The notes under the pieces were generated by a model. It ran no database searches, was not told where the DNA came from, and was given only the letters and a program-made list of their open reading frames with translations. Positions 1 through 5,839 of a stretch of DNA of 9,186 nucleotides are shown piece after piece. Origin of the DNA: an uncultured Clostridia bacterium (GTDB taxonomy: Bacteria > Bacillota > Clostridia > Christensenellales > Aristaeellaceae); contig CALGBY010000007.1 in the NCBI GenBank assembly GCA_937886445.1, positions 1 through 9,186 on the forward strand, in the 5' to 3' direction. Every line of letters begins with the position of its first letter. The stretch's first letter is position 1. Made by a program: the position numbers and the translations under genes.

Positions 1-1
1 C

Positions 2-64
2 TTTTACCGGGCATTCAAAGCAAGGACAGGTAAATCGCCGACGCAGTTCGGCAAGACCGAGTGA
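2..64 (+). CDS. AraC-family transcriptional regulator, C-terminal end only
   Basis: Only the last 20 codons and a TGA stop lie in the window; the gene begins upstream. The visible peptide reads FYRAFKARTGKSPTQFGKTE. It matches the second helix-turn-helix of AraC/XylS regulators, where a phenylalanine, a basic residue, FK and then G-x-SP-x-x-F/Y-R close the DNA-binding domain. The family controls sugar-use genes, usually as activators that sense a sugar through an N-terminal domain not seen here. The next gene starts 47 bp downstream on the same strand and is a GH43 glycosidase. By inference this regulator controls that gene, and perhaps the epimerase further on. The family call is fairly secure despite the short peptide; the ligand is unknown. 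Confidence 0.75.
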   Translation, partial: FYRAFKARTGKSPTQFGKTE

Positions 65-111
65 GAATAACGCCGTGACTTCCAGCACCAAACTGTACAG
101 GAGATGAATGC

Positions 112-1029
112 ATGAAACCATCAATCGCTGCCGATCCGTATGTGCTCTGGGCTAATGGCCGGTATTATCTCTACGCCACCGCTGAAGAAGACGGCGTGTT
201 TCAGGTGCGTATTTCCGACGATCTGCTCCACTGGTCTGCGCCAAAGGTCATCTTCCGGGCTGGAGCGGACTTCTGGGGCAGGGATTGCTTCTGGGCGCCG
301 GAATGTCATGTCATCGACGGCAAATATTATCTGTTCTTCAGTGCCAACCAAAAAGCAAGCGATGCTTTGGAGAGCTTTTCCATCACGTGCGTGCGGTGCG
401 ATACACCTGATGGTATATTTGAGGACTTTCTGCACCGCCCTATTTTTGTGATGGATTATCCGACCATTGATGGAAACATTTATGTTGAGGATGGTCACAT
501 CTATCTGTATTACAGCCGCTGCTGCTTTGAGCATAATGTGAACGGGCTGGAGGAAAGCTGGATCTACGGCGTTGAGCTCAAGTCTGATTTGACAGGCATG
601 ATCGGCGAGCCTCAGCTATTGCTGAAACCGGAGCAGGAATGGGAAAACAGAAGCGCAGCATCGACCGGACGCCGTTGGAACGAAGGTTCTTTCCTCATCA
701 AAGAAGCTGATCGGTATTACATGATGTACTCGGCAAACTACTACATGGAACGTCATTATGCCATGGGCTATGCTGTTGGCGTATCGCCGCTTGGCTCATT
801 TGTCAAAGCTGTAGAGAATCCGATTGCCGAATGCACAGACACGATCACCGGAACGGGGCACGGCTGTCTTGTGCGCACGCCCGATGGCTTGAAGGCTGTG
901 TATCACGGGCGTACAGCGGCTACAGGAGAGAACCGTGTAGGCTTTGCTGCTCCGGCTTGTTTTCAGTGCGGAAAGCTAATGATCGACTATTTGAAAGCTC
1001 ATATGATGTTTGAGATTGATCCAGTATAA
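112..1029 (+). CDS. Glycoside hydrolase family 43 (beta-xylosidase / alpha-L-arabinofuranosidase type)
   Basis: Predicted five-bladed beta-propeller glycosidase of 305 residues, about the size of a lone GH43 catalytic domain. The three acidic residues expected for the inverting mechanism are visible: Asp8 in ADPYVLW (general base), Asp120 in TIDGNIY (pKa modulator) and Glu191 in WNEGSF (general acid). His250 in GTGHG matches the conserved histidine of the propeller centre. The repeated YYLYAT, YYLFFSA, IYLYYS and YYMMYSA strands are typical propeller blades. There is no signal peptide, so the enzyme should be cytoplasmic and act on short imported oligosaccharides. The start at 112 has AGGAG at 99-103, 8 nt upstream; an ATG at 104 is closed at once by a stop. 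It follows an AraC-type regulator and ends in a strong terminator. Substrate (xylose, arabinose or another sugar) cannot be settled from sequence. Confidence 0.88.
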   Translation: MKPSIAADPYVLWANGRYYLYATAEEDGVFQVRISDDLLHWSAPKVIFRAGADFWGRDCFWAPECHVIDGKYYLFFSANQKASDALESFSITCVRCDTPDGIFEDFLHRPIFVMDYPTIDGNIYVEDGHIYLYYSRCCFEHNVNGLEESWIYGVELKSDLTGMIGEPQLLLKPEQEWENRSAASTGRRWNEGSFLIKEADRYYMMYSANYYMERHYAMGYAVGVSPLGSFVKAVENPIAECTDTITGTGHGCLVRTPDGLKAVYHGRTAATGENRVGFAAPACFQCGKLMIDYLKAHMMFEIDPV

Positions 1030-1053
1030 TGGAACGATATGAAGATGAATAAC

Positions 1054-1097
1054 CGGCAGCACGGACTAAAACTGTCTGTGCTGCCGCTTGTTTTGTT
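1054..1097 (+). terminator. Rho-independent terminator after the GH43 gene
   Basis: A 13-bp stem is formed by 1054-1066 (CGGCAGCACGGAC) and 1074-1086 (GTCTGTGCTGCCG), with a single G-U pair and a 7-base loop TAAAACT. It is followed by the T-rich run CTTGTTTTGTT. It lies 24 bp after the GH43 stop codon. This separates the GH43 transcript from the epimerase and argues that the open frame running through it is not translated. Confidence 0.88.
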
Positions 1098-1232
1098 ATC
1101 TGCTTTCCTTTTTCTTCTCTCCATGTTGCTGTTTGTGCAATGGCTTAACAGGATTTGTCTCACCGATCTACATAATTTCACAAGAATCTGGGAACATGTT
1201 TTTCCACCCATCGAACCAATATACTATGAAAA

Positions 1233-1268
1233 TGACAATTTTGACAATATACCAATTCCGATTGTCAA
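1233..1268. promoter_or_regulatory. Candidate operator: three TGACAAT repeats upstream of the epimerase
   Basis: TGACAAT occurs at 1233-1239 and 1242-1248 as direct copies 9 bp apart, and its reverse complement ATTGTCA at 1261-1267. The second and third copies extend to a perfect 8-bp inverted repeat, TTGACAAT (1241-1248) and ATTGTCAA (1261-1268), with a 12-bp spacer. The centres of the two arms are about 20 bp apart, near two helical turns, which suits a dimeric regulator. The block ends right before the candidate -35 box at 1269, a position expected for an activator. TTGACA at 1241-1246 also resembles a -35 box, but no good -10 box follows it at the right distance. The regulator is not identified. 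Confidence 0.5.
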
Positions 1269-1297
1269 TTGCTTCGCTTATGTTGTTGAAGTACAAT
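1269..1297 (+). promoter_or_regulatory. Candidate promoter of the epimerase gene
   Basis: TTGCTT at 1269-1274 and TACAAT at 1292-1297 are separated by 17 bp. The -10 box matches the consensus in five of six bases, while the -35 box is weak. Such a promoter often needs an activator, consistent with the repeats directly upstream. Transcription would begin near 1304 and give a leader of about 44 nt. A weaker alternative is TATACT at 1220-1225 without a clear -35 box. Confidence 0.45.
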
Positions 1298-1347
1298 TTG
1301 AAAAAAAGAGAAAACACCCTGCATCTGGCAGGAGAAAGTGTGACGGT

Positions 1348-2529
1348 ATGATCAACAACGAACTTCGTGCTCACCTGGTCGAAAAGGTACTGCCTTTCTG
1401 GGAAAACCTTGCTGACGATCGTTTAGGCGGCTATTATGGCTATGTAGACTATGACCTTACTGTCCATCCGGAAGCACATAAGGGTTGCATCCTGAACAGC
1501 CGTATCTTGTGGACCTTTGCTACTGCGGCACGTGTGCTGAACGATGAATCCTATCTGCCCTATGCCAAGCGCGCCTTGGACTTCATGACCAAATTCGAGG
1601 ACAAGGAGAACGGAGGCGTGTTTTGGTCAGTAACACCAGAAGGTAAACCGCTGGACATGACCAAACACACTTATTGCCAAGCTTTTGCCATCTACGGTTT
1701 GGCTGCCTGGGTGCGTGCTACCGGTGATCAGGCTGCATTGAACAAAGCCATGGATTTATTCCACATCATCGAGGCACATTGCACCGATGAAGGTGGTTAT
1801 GGTGAGGCTTATAAGCCAGACTTTTCTCCAGAGAGTAATGAAAAGCTGTCAGAAAATGGTGTGATGGCTTATCGGACGATGAACACCTTGCTGCATGTGC
1901 TGGAGGCTTATGCAGAGCTGTATCGGGCTTGTCCCAATGAAGAAGTCCGGGCTGCTGGTATCGTCTGTTTGGAACGGTTCCTGAAGGTGATGTACAACGC
2001 AAAAGAGCGCCGTTTGGAAGTGTTCTATGATTCTGAATACAAGCCGCTGCTGAATATGCAATCCTTTGGTCACGACATTGAGGGTTCCTGGCTGATTTGG
2101 GACGCTGTGCAGACGCTGCTGCCTGCAGACAAACATGCCCCCTATCGGGAAATGTGCAAAACACTGGCCGCCTCCGTTTATGAGCGTGCATGGACTGATC
2201 ATGGTCTGAAGAATGAGTGCGTGGACGGCGACATCAACGAACTTCGTATCTGGTGGGTACAGGCAGAGACCATCCTGGGCTTCCAAAGTGCCTATCAACT
2301 GACAGGCGATGAGAAATATCGTCAAGCCGTGATCGATGAGTGGACTTACATCAGAAAGGTTATTGTCGACCCGCGCGAAGGCAGCGAATGGTACTGGTGT
2401 ACTCTGGAGGATGGCACACCTGTTTCGATACGCCCCATTGTGGAAGAGTGGAAGTGCCCTTACCATAACGGCAGAATGGTGCTGCGGATGCTTTCTGATG
2501 GCTTAATTACTATGCGATCGCCTCGATGA
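1348..2529 (+). CDS. Cellobiose 2-epimerase (AGE family), 3' end altered
   Basis: Predicted to convert the reducing-end glucose of beta-1,4-linked disaccharides such as cellobiose to mannose and back, in the cytoplasm; in anaerobes this step feeds mannosyl-glucose phosphorolysis. The 393-residue protein is an alpha6/alpha6 barrel of the N-acylglucosamine 2-epimerase superfamily and is close in length and motifs to the Ruminococcus albus enzyme. Visible motifs are SRILW (51-55), KHTY (106-109), His183 in LLHVLEAY, His242 in GHDIE, RIWWVQAE (300-307) and His373 in PYHNGRM; the last two histidines match the catalytic pair. AGGAG at 1330-1334 precedes ATG 1348 by 13 nt. The frame is open back to 1039, but that stretch contains a terminator and promoter signals. 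The last ten or so residues (about GLITMRSPR) are encoded by group II intron sequence, so the native C-terminus has been replaced; the catalytic core is intact. Confidence 0.88.
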   Translation: MINNELRAHLVEKVLPFWENLADDRLGGYYGYVDYDLTVHPEAHKGCILNSRILWTFATAARVLNDESYLPYAKRALDFMTKFEDKENGGVFWSVTPEGKPLDMTKHTYCQAFAIYGLAAWVRATGDQAALNKAMDLFHIIEAHCTDEGGYGEAYKPDFSPESNEKLSENGVMAYRTMNTLLHVLEAYAELYRACPNEEVRAAGIVCLERFLKVMYNAKERRLEVFYDSEYKPLLNMQSFGHDIEGSWLIWDAVQTLLPADKHAPYREMCKTLAASVYERAWTDHGLKNECVDGDINELRIWWVQAETILGFQSAYQLTGDEKYRQAVIDEWTYIRKVIVDPREGSEWYWCTLEDGTPVSIRPIVEEWKCPYHNGRMVLRMLSDGLITMRSPR

Positions 2530-2840
2530 AGAAACGTCTGAACGAATGGGACGAGTGGCTACGGAGACGAATCCGGTAATACATCTGGAAACAATGTAAG
2601 AAACCGAAAACCAAACTGCGAAATCTGATGAGGCTTGGCATTCCGGAATATTTCGCAAGGATGGCAGCGAATTGCAGACGCGGAAATTGGTTCACGGTCA
2701 GAACAGGAGCCGTAATGAGAGCCATTTCAAATGAAAGACTCGTACGCGCAGGGTTCTTTGAACTTCCCCCGGCATACGAGTCTATTCAATCTGCCTGTCT
2801 TGGACGCGCCGTGTACCGAACGGTATGCACGGTGCGGTGA
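2499..2840 (+). pseudogene. ltrA: Group II intron maturase (LtrA-like), C-terminal fragment with internal stop
   Basis: Translation from 2499 gives a maturase (X) domain typical of group II intron proteins. It contains DEWLRRRIR, then YIWKQ and KKPKTKLRNL, LGIPEYFARMAANCRRGNWF, and ends in AISNERLVRAGFFELPPAYESI. The fragment is about 113 codons, against roughly 400-600 residues for a full protein; finger, palm and catalytic YADD regions are absent. A TAA at 2577-2579 breaks the frame between DEWLRRRIR and YIWKQ, where intact proteins usually carry a hydrophobic residue. No start codon or ribosome site precedes the fragment. The frame runs on through domain V to TGA at 2838, so the original end of the protein is probably near 2795. 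It is a dead remnant. Confidence 0.85.
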
Positions 2841-2874
2841 GAGGACGGGGGCTTATCACCCCCTCCTACTCGAT
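2805..2874 (+). ncRNA. Group II intron domains V and VI
   Basis: Domain V: 2805-2813 pairs with 2828-2836 with one G-U pair (2808-2833), a two-base bulge TG lies at 2826-2827, and TACC/GGTA closes a GAAC loop. The triad at 2807-2809 is CGC, the form known from IIC introns, rather than AGC. The hairpin is slightly shorter than the usual 34 nt. Domain VI: GAG-AGGA-C-GGGGG (2839-2851) pairs with CCCCC-TCCT (2859-2867) and CTC (2869-2871), leaving A2868 bulged as branch point. That A is the seventh base from the predicted intron end at 2874, as expected. Both domains look structurally intact, although the rest of the ribozyme is gone. Confidence 0.82.
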
Positions 2875-2914
2875 ATTATATTGAGATGTATTGGCGCAGC
2901 TATCCTTGCGAAAG

Positions 2915-4096
2915 CTATTGCAGCCGATCCATTTGCAGTTTGAAAACCGCCTTTCTTCCGTCCATTTTTCTTTCCAGTATACCGGCGTCGCAAAGCTGCA
3001 GCAGATCCAGACGGGCGGTCTCGGTGGCAGTCCTGAATTTTTTCTTCCACGCGTCAACGGTAACATGATCAAAAGCGTTTTCCAGCAGCCAGCGCGCGCC
3101 CTTCATCTGACGGTCGTTGAGCTTTTGCTCCTTTTCCAATCCGGACAGGATGTTTTCAGTCAGCACATGGCGGATAAGCTGCTTTTCTATTTTATCTGTG
3201 CTGCGGGCCAGCATGGCGGAATAGTAATCGATGAAATAGGTCATGTCATCGCCGGAAGCTTCCACATTGCGCATGGACTTATAGTAGCGGTTTCTTTCCT
3301 CCGCGATGATGCCGGATACGGAGAAGAAACGGAAAAAATCATATCCGCTCCGCAGCAGCATCATGTAGCTGAGGGCACGGGCTGTACGGCCGTTTCCATC
3401 CGTGAAGGGATGGACATATACAAAGTAGAAATGGGCAATGCAGGCCTTGAACAGCGGATGCAGGTCACTGTTTTGAATGAAATCCAGCAGATCGTTCATC
3501 AGCCGCGGTACCTGTTCGGCAGACGGCGGCGTATATACGACTCCTTCCCGTCCGGTCACATACACCTGTACGGTTCTGAAGCCGCGCACCGGCTCATCAG
3601 AGGCGTTATCCGTAACGAGCTTCGCGATGTCTGTCAGTGTTTTCGCACTGATGGGTTCTTCCAGATGCTCCAGAACATACAGCATGGCGCGGTAGTTGTT
3701 CTTGATCATTTGTTCAGATCTGTTTGCCGGTGCTTTATCCTGACGGATGATCTTCGCCGCTTCCGCACGGGAGGTGAACGCGCCCTCGATCACGCTGGAC
3801 CATACCGCCTCATCAATGGTGGCGTCTTCCATGATCTCCGGGGGAAGTGTATCCAGCAGATAGCTTTTGCGGGCCATGGAAGCCACCGCGTTGCATTGTT
3901 CGGTGATGGAACTGTTCATTACGAAACGAAAATACTCACCGTCCTGCGTTTTCAGCGGCAGTTCAATGGATATATCTCTGCGCGCCCTGTCAATGACCGG
4001 CCAAAATTCGGAGATCGGCAGGGATACCGGGAGACGGTATGCGATTTCCTCCCGTGTCAGGTACCGGTCTGTAAACTGTCTGATCAATTCTTCCAT
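2915..4096 (-). CDS. Fic-domain AMP-transferase, class II self-inhibited, with C-terminal winged helix
   Basis: Fic proteins usually transfer AMP from ATP to hydroxyl groups of target proteins. The 393-residue product carries the full active-site motif HPFTDGNGRTAR at 229-240, with catalytic His229 and the anion-holding GNGR. The inhibitory motif S-x-x-x-E-G (Ser100, Glu104, Gly105 in WSSVIEGAF) lies before the Fic core. This makes it class II, in which the glutamate blocks productive ATP binding. An N-terminal Fic_N-like region covers about 1-90. Residues of about 325-393, with TATETARLDLLQL and AGILERK, look like a winged helix. The start is ATG at 4096, preceded by GGAGGA at 4114-4109 with a somewhat long 12-nt gap. 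It stands alone, convergent to the epimerase, with its own promoter inside an 11-bp repeat array. No partner antitoxin gene is adjacent, as expected for a class II protein. The target is unknown. Confidence 0.92.
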   Translation of the reverse strand: MEELIRQFTDRYLTREEIAYRLPVSLPISEFWPVIDRARRDISIELPLKTQDGEYFRFVMNSSITEQCNAVASMARKSYLLDTLPPEIMEDATIDEAVWSSVIEGAFTSRAEAAKIIRQDKAPANRSEQMIKNNYRAMLYVLEHLEEPISAKTLTDIAKLVTDNASDEPVRGFRTVQVYVTGREGVVYTPPSAEQVPRLMNDLLDFIQNSDLHPLFKACIAHFYFVYVHPFTDGNGRTARALSYMMLLRSGYDFFRFFSVSGIIAEERNRYYKSMRNVEASGDDMTYFIDYYSAMLARSTDKIEKQLIRHVLTENILSGLEKEQKLNDRQMKGARWLLENAFDHVTVDAWKKKFRTATETARLDLLQLCDAGILERKMDGRKAVFKLQMDRLQ

Positions 4097-4126
4097 TGCT
4101 ATGCCCCGTCCTCCGGAACTTTCTTA

Positions 4127-4203
4127 CTGCTGAAAAACTGCCGGTCATCTGCTGATGAACTGCTGATCTGCTGCTATTATACTGCTGATCTTTTGCTGAT
4201 GCA
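4127..4203. repeat. Seven tandem 11-bp units over the fic promoter
   Basis: Units start at 4127, 4138, 4149, 4160, 4171, 4182 and 4193 with exactly 11-bp spacing. They read CTGCTGAAAAA, CTGCCGGTCAT, CTGCTGATGAA, CTGCTGATCTG, CTGCTATTATA, CTGCTGATCTT and TTGCTGATGCA. The consensus is CTGCTGAT plus three free bases. On the fic coding strand the core is ATCAGCAG. The fic -10 box is the variant part of unit 5, the -35 box overlaps the end of unit 7, and units 1 to 4 mostly fall downstream of the expected transcription start. The period is close to one helical turn, so all units face the same side of the DNA, as in iteron or operator arrays. Confidence 0.85.
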
Positions 4204-4204
4204 A
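4176..4204 (-). promoter_or_regulatory. fic promoter
   Basis: Read on the minus strand, TTGCAT (4204-4199) and a perfect TATAAT (4181-4176) are separated by 17 bp. The start of transcription would be near 4169, giving a leader of about 70 nt before the fic ATG at 4096. The promoter is buried in the 11-bp array, so a protein bound there would be expected to block or adjust RNA polymerase. Confidence 0.65.
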
Positions 4205-4284
4205 GCGAAATGTTCGGGCAGTATCGCGATCTGTAATGGGCTGAACACAGCTATAAGTTTATGGAAAAGCATTTATCAAAACTA

Positions 4285-4444
4285 GGGTGTGTTTCTAAAT
4301 TCAAAACGATGCATTTTCAGCATCTTTTCCGTCATTTCTGCGTTGTCGAACCTCGATTTACCTCCAGTAAACCTTCGGTTCTTCGCCTTGAACTGACGGA
4401 AAATCTGCTTGAAACTGCACATTCCTCATTTTAGAGACACACCC
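4285..4444. mobile_element. MITE, 160 bp, 15-bp inverted ends, TA target duplication
   Basis: The left end GGGTGTGTTTCTAAA (4285-4299) and right end TTTAGAGACACACCC (4430-4444) are inverted repeats with one mismatch. TA flanks both ends (4283-4284 and 4445-4446), the duplication made by IS630/mariner-like and some IS5-group transposases. Inside, TTTTCCGTCA and TGACGGAAAA form a further inverted pair, and GAACC...TTTAC-CTCCA-GTAAA...GGTTC forms a central hairpin, so the whole element can fold on itself. There is no transposase gene, so it would depend on one elsewhere. It lies upstream of fic; no gene is seen between 4204 and 4284 either. Confidence 0.75.
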
Positions 4445-4456
4445 TATAAATAATAT

Positions 4457-4490
4457 GAAAAAGCCCGGGACGGAGAAAAGACCGGCCCGG
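4457..4490 (-). terminator. Terminator of the five-gene minus-strand operon
   Basis: On the minus strand CCGGG-c-CGG pairs with CCG-t-CCCGG across the loop TCTTTTCT (arms 4490-4482 and 4473-4465), followed by GCTTTTTC. It sits about 65 bp after the alpha-galactosidase stop codon, the last gene of the operon. Between the stop and the stem (4491-4556) only a short palindrome (TCGGAGATCCGA) is seen. Confidence 0.75.
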
Positions 4491-4556
4491 ACAGAAAACG
4501 ATAGCTTATGTGAAGCAAACCAACGTGAATCGGAGATCCGACAGGGGTGACATAAA

Positions 4557-5828
4557 TCACTTCTGCTCAAGCAGCACAGCGCCGTGGGGCGGGAGGGTGA
4601 AGCTGAGGCGGCCGCCGGACACTTCGACGGGGCGGTCCGTCCATACATCGGTGAAGGCGGTGCCATCCGCTTCGCCTGCCTCGGCGGAAACGCTCCGCTC
4701 CGCGTCGGACAGGTTGAAAAGGGCGATATAGGTCCTGCCGTCTGCCGCGTTCTTCCACGCGGCTCCCTCCGCCGTGCGGAAAAGCTGGCAGGGTCTGCCG
4801 CCCGCCTGATTGACGCGCAGAGCACCGTCATTGGTGAGCAGGGAGAGGGTGAAGGCATCGTTATCCCGCATTTCACCGCCCATCATCAGCGGGGCACGGA
4901 AAACGCACCACAGGCTCATGAGGGTGATCTGCTCATCCTTTGTAAAATTGGTCATATGCGCGTGAGCGGGATCGCCCGCCAGCAGCTTGCCCAGAGGCAG
5001 CATATCGCAATCGGGCCAGCAGCCGTCTCCCACATAAGGAGCCCACTTTTCGCAGCGCTCAAATACATTGTACAGCTGCTTCCAGCCATCCCAGAAATCA
5101 CCCGTCATACGCCACAGGTTGGCATTCTGGCACAGATGCCAGGCGTGATCCAGCGGCGCGGGGCCGGGGGAGAGGGAAAGCACGATGGTTCTGCCGCAGG
5201 CGTCGATGGCGTGGCGCAGCATTTCGATCTCCTTTTCGGCGCTGTAGGGCTCGTGAGGCTTGAATTCCGTATTGGCGATGTCATCCACCTTTACATAGTC
5301 CACGCCCCAGGAGGCGTACAGCTCAAACAGGCTGTCGTAATAGCGCTGACCCGCTTCGCAGTATTCCACACCGTACATATCGGTGTTCCACGGGCACACG
5401 GAATAGCGCTGGGCGATCTGCCTGGCGGTCTTGTCCGTGCCCAGCAGAGCGGTGTTCCGGTGCACGGCCTGGCGGGGAATGCCGCGCATGATGTGGATGC
5501 CGAATTTCAGTCCCAGAGAATGCACATATTCCGCCAGCGGGGCAAAGCCCTTTCCGCCCGCGGAGGAGGGGAAGCGGTTCTCCGCCGGGATGAGGCGGGA
5601 ATATTCATCCATGTTGAGCTCGGCAAAGGGATGATAGTCCCAGCCGGTAATGGTGGGCTCGCTCCACTGGATATCCACCACCACATACTGCCAGCCGTGG
5701 TCTTTCAAGTGCTTTGCCATGTATTCGGCGTTACCCCGTACGGCTTTCTCGGTCACGCCCGCGCCGTAGCAATCCCAGCTGTTCCAGCCCATGGGCGGAA
5801 CGGGGGCCCATTCATTCTTGTGCGTCAT
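4557..5828 (-). CDS. Alpha-galactosidase, glycoside hydrolase family 27
   Basis: Predicted to remove terminal alpha-linked galactose from oligosaccharides by a retaining mechanism. Numbered from the ATG at 5828 (423 residues), PPMGWNSWDCYG near the N-terminus marks the family. YVKVDD carries the nucleophile Asp182 with Lys180, and LWRMTGDFWD carries the acid/base Asp244. A (beta/alpha)8 barrel spans about 10-305 and a beta-sandwich domain the rest. The stretch FGIHIMRG at about 109-116 differs from the usual FGIY strand of well-studied members, so a neighbouring activity such as beta-L-arabinopyranosidase is possible. No signal peptide: cytoplasmic. The frame also has an ATG at 5843 that overlaps the previous stop (ATGA), but GGTGA lies 5 nt before the ATG at 5828 and nothing similar before 5843, so 5828 is preferred. 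It is the last gene of the operon. Confidence 0.92.
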   Translation of the reverse strand: MTHKNEWAPVPPMGWNSWDCYGAGVTEKAVRGNAEYMAKHLKDHGWQYVVVDIQWSEPTITGWDYHPFAELNMDEYSRLIPAENRFPSSAGGKGFAPLAEYVHSLGLKFGIHIMRGIPRQAVHRNTALLGTDKTARQIAQRYSVCPWNTDMYGVEYCEAGQRYYDSLFELYASWGVDYVKVDDIANTEFKPHEPYSAEKEIEMLRHAIDACGRTIVLSLSPGPAPLDHAWHLCQNANLWRMTGDFWDGWKQLYNVFERCEKWAPYVGDGCWPDCDMLPLGKLLAGDPAHAHMTNFTKDEQITLMSLWCVFRAPLMMGGEMRDNDAFTLSLLTNDGALRVNQAGGRPCQLFRTAEGAAWKNAADGRTYIALFNLSDAERSVSAEAGEADGTAFTDVWTDRPVEVSGGRLSFTLPPHGAVLLEQK

Positions 5829-5839
5829 CGTTTTCACCC

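Larger units (their letters stand above)
2499..2874 (+). mobile_element. Group II intron, 5'-truncated 3' remnant
   Basis: The element keeps only the end of its maturase gene (2499-2840) and RNA domains V and VI (2805-2874). The 5' splice end, domains I to III and the reverse-transcriptase part of the protein are missing from the window. It is abutted directly on the epimerase gene: W-L-N-Y-Y-A-I of the maturase begins at 2499, inside the epimerase frame. The 3' splice end is predicted at GAT, 2872-2874. The CGC triad in domain V and the absence of an endonuclease domain fit group IIC. It is not mobile by itself. This remnant accounts for the roughly 385 bp between the epimerase and the fic gene, apart from 40 bp (2875-2914) in which nothing further is seen. 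Confidence 0.85.

Noticed and set aside
1241..1269. TTGACA at 1241-1246 as the -35 box of the epimerase promoter
   Set aside because: At 16-18 bp spacing the -10 positions read GTCAAT or similar, a poor match; the pair at 1269-1297 is better.
2839..2871. GC hairpin (GGGGG/CCCCC) as terminator of the epimerase or fic gene
   Set aside because: It is explained as intron domain VI with its bulged A; no T run follows on either strand, though it may slow polymerase.
4127..4203. CRISPR array or coding repeat
   Set aside because: Units are only 11 bp with 3 variable bases and no spacers; 11 is not a multiple of 3, so a repeat protein is not expected.
2891..4285. 464-residue open frame on the + strand opposite the fic gene
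   Set aside because: It is an antisense shadow of a clear Fic gene; its translation has no recognisable domain and its end runs through the repeat array.
4358..4876. Minus-strand frame that includes part of the MITE and reads into the alpha-galactosidase
   Set aside because: It overlaps the GH27 gene in another frame and crosses the operon terminator; no domain.
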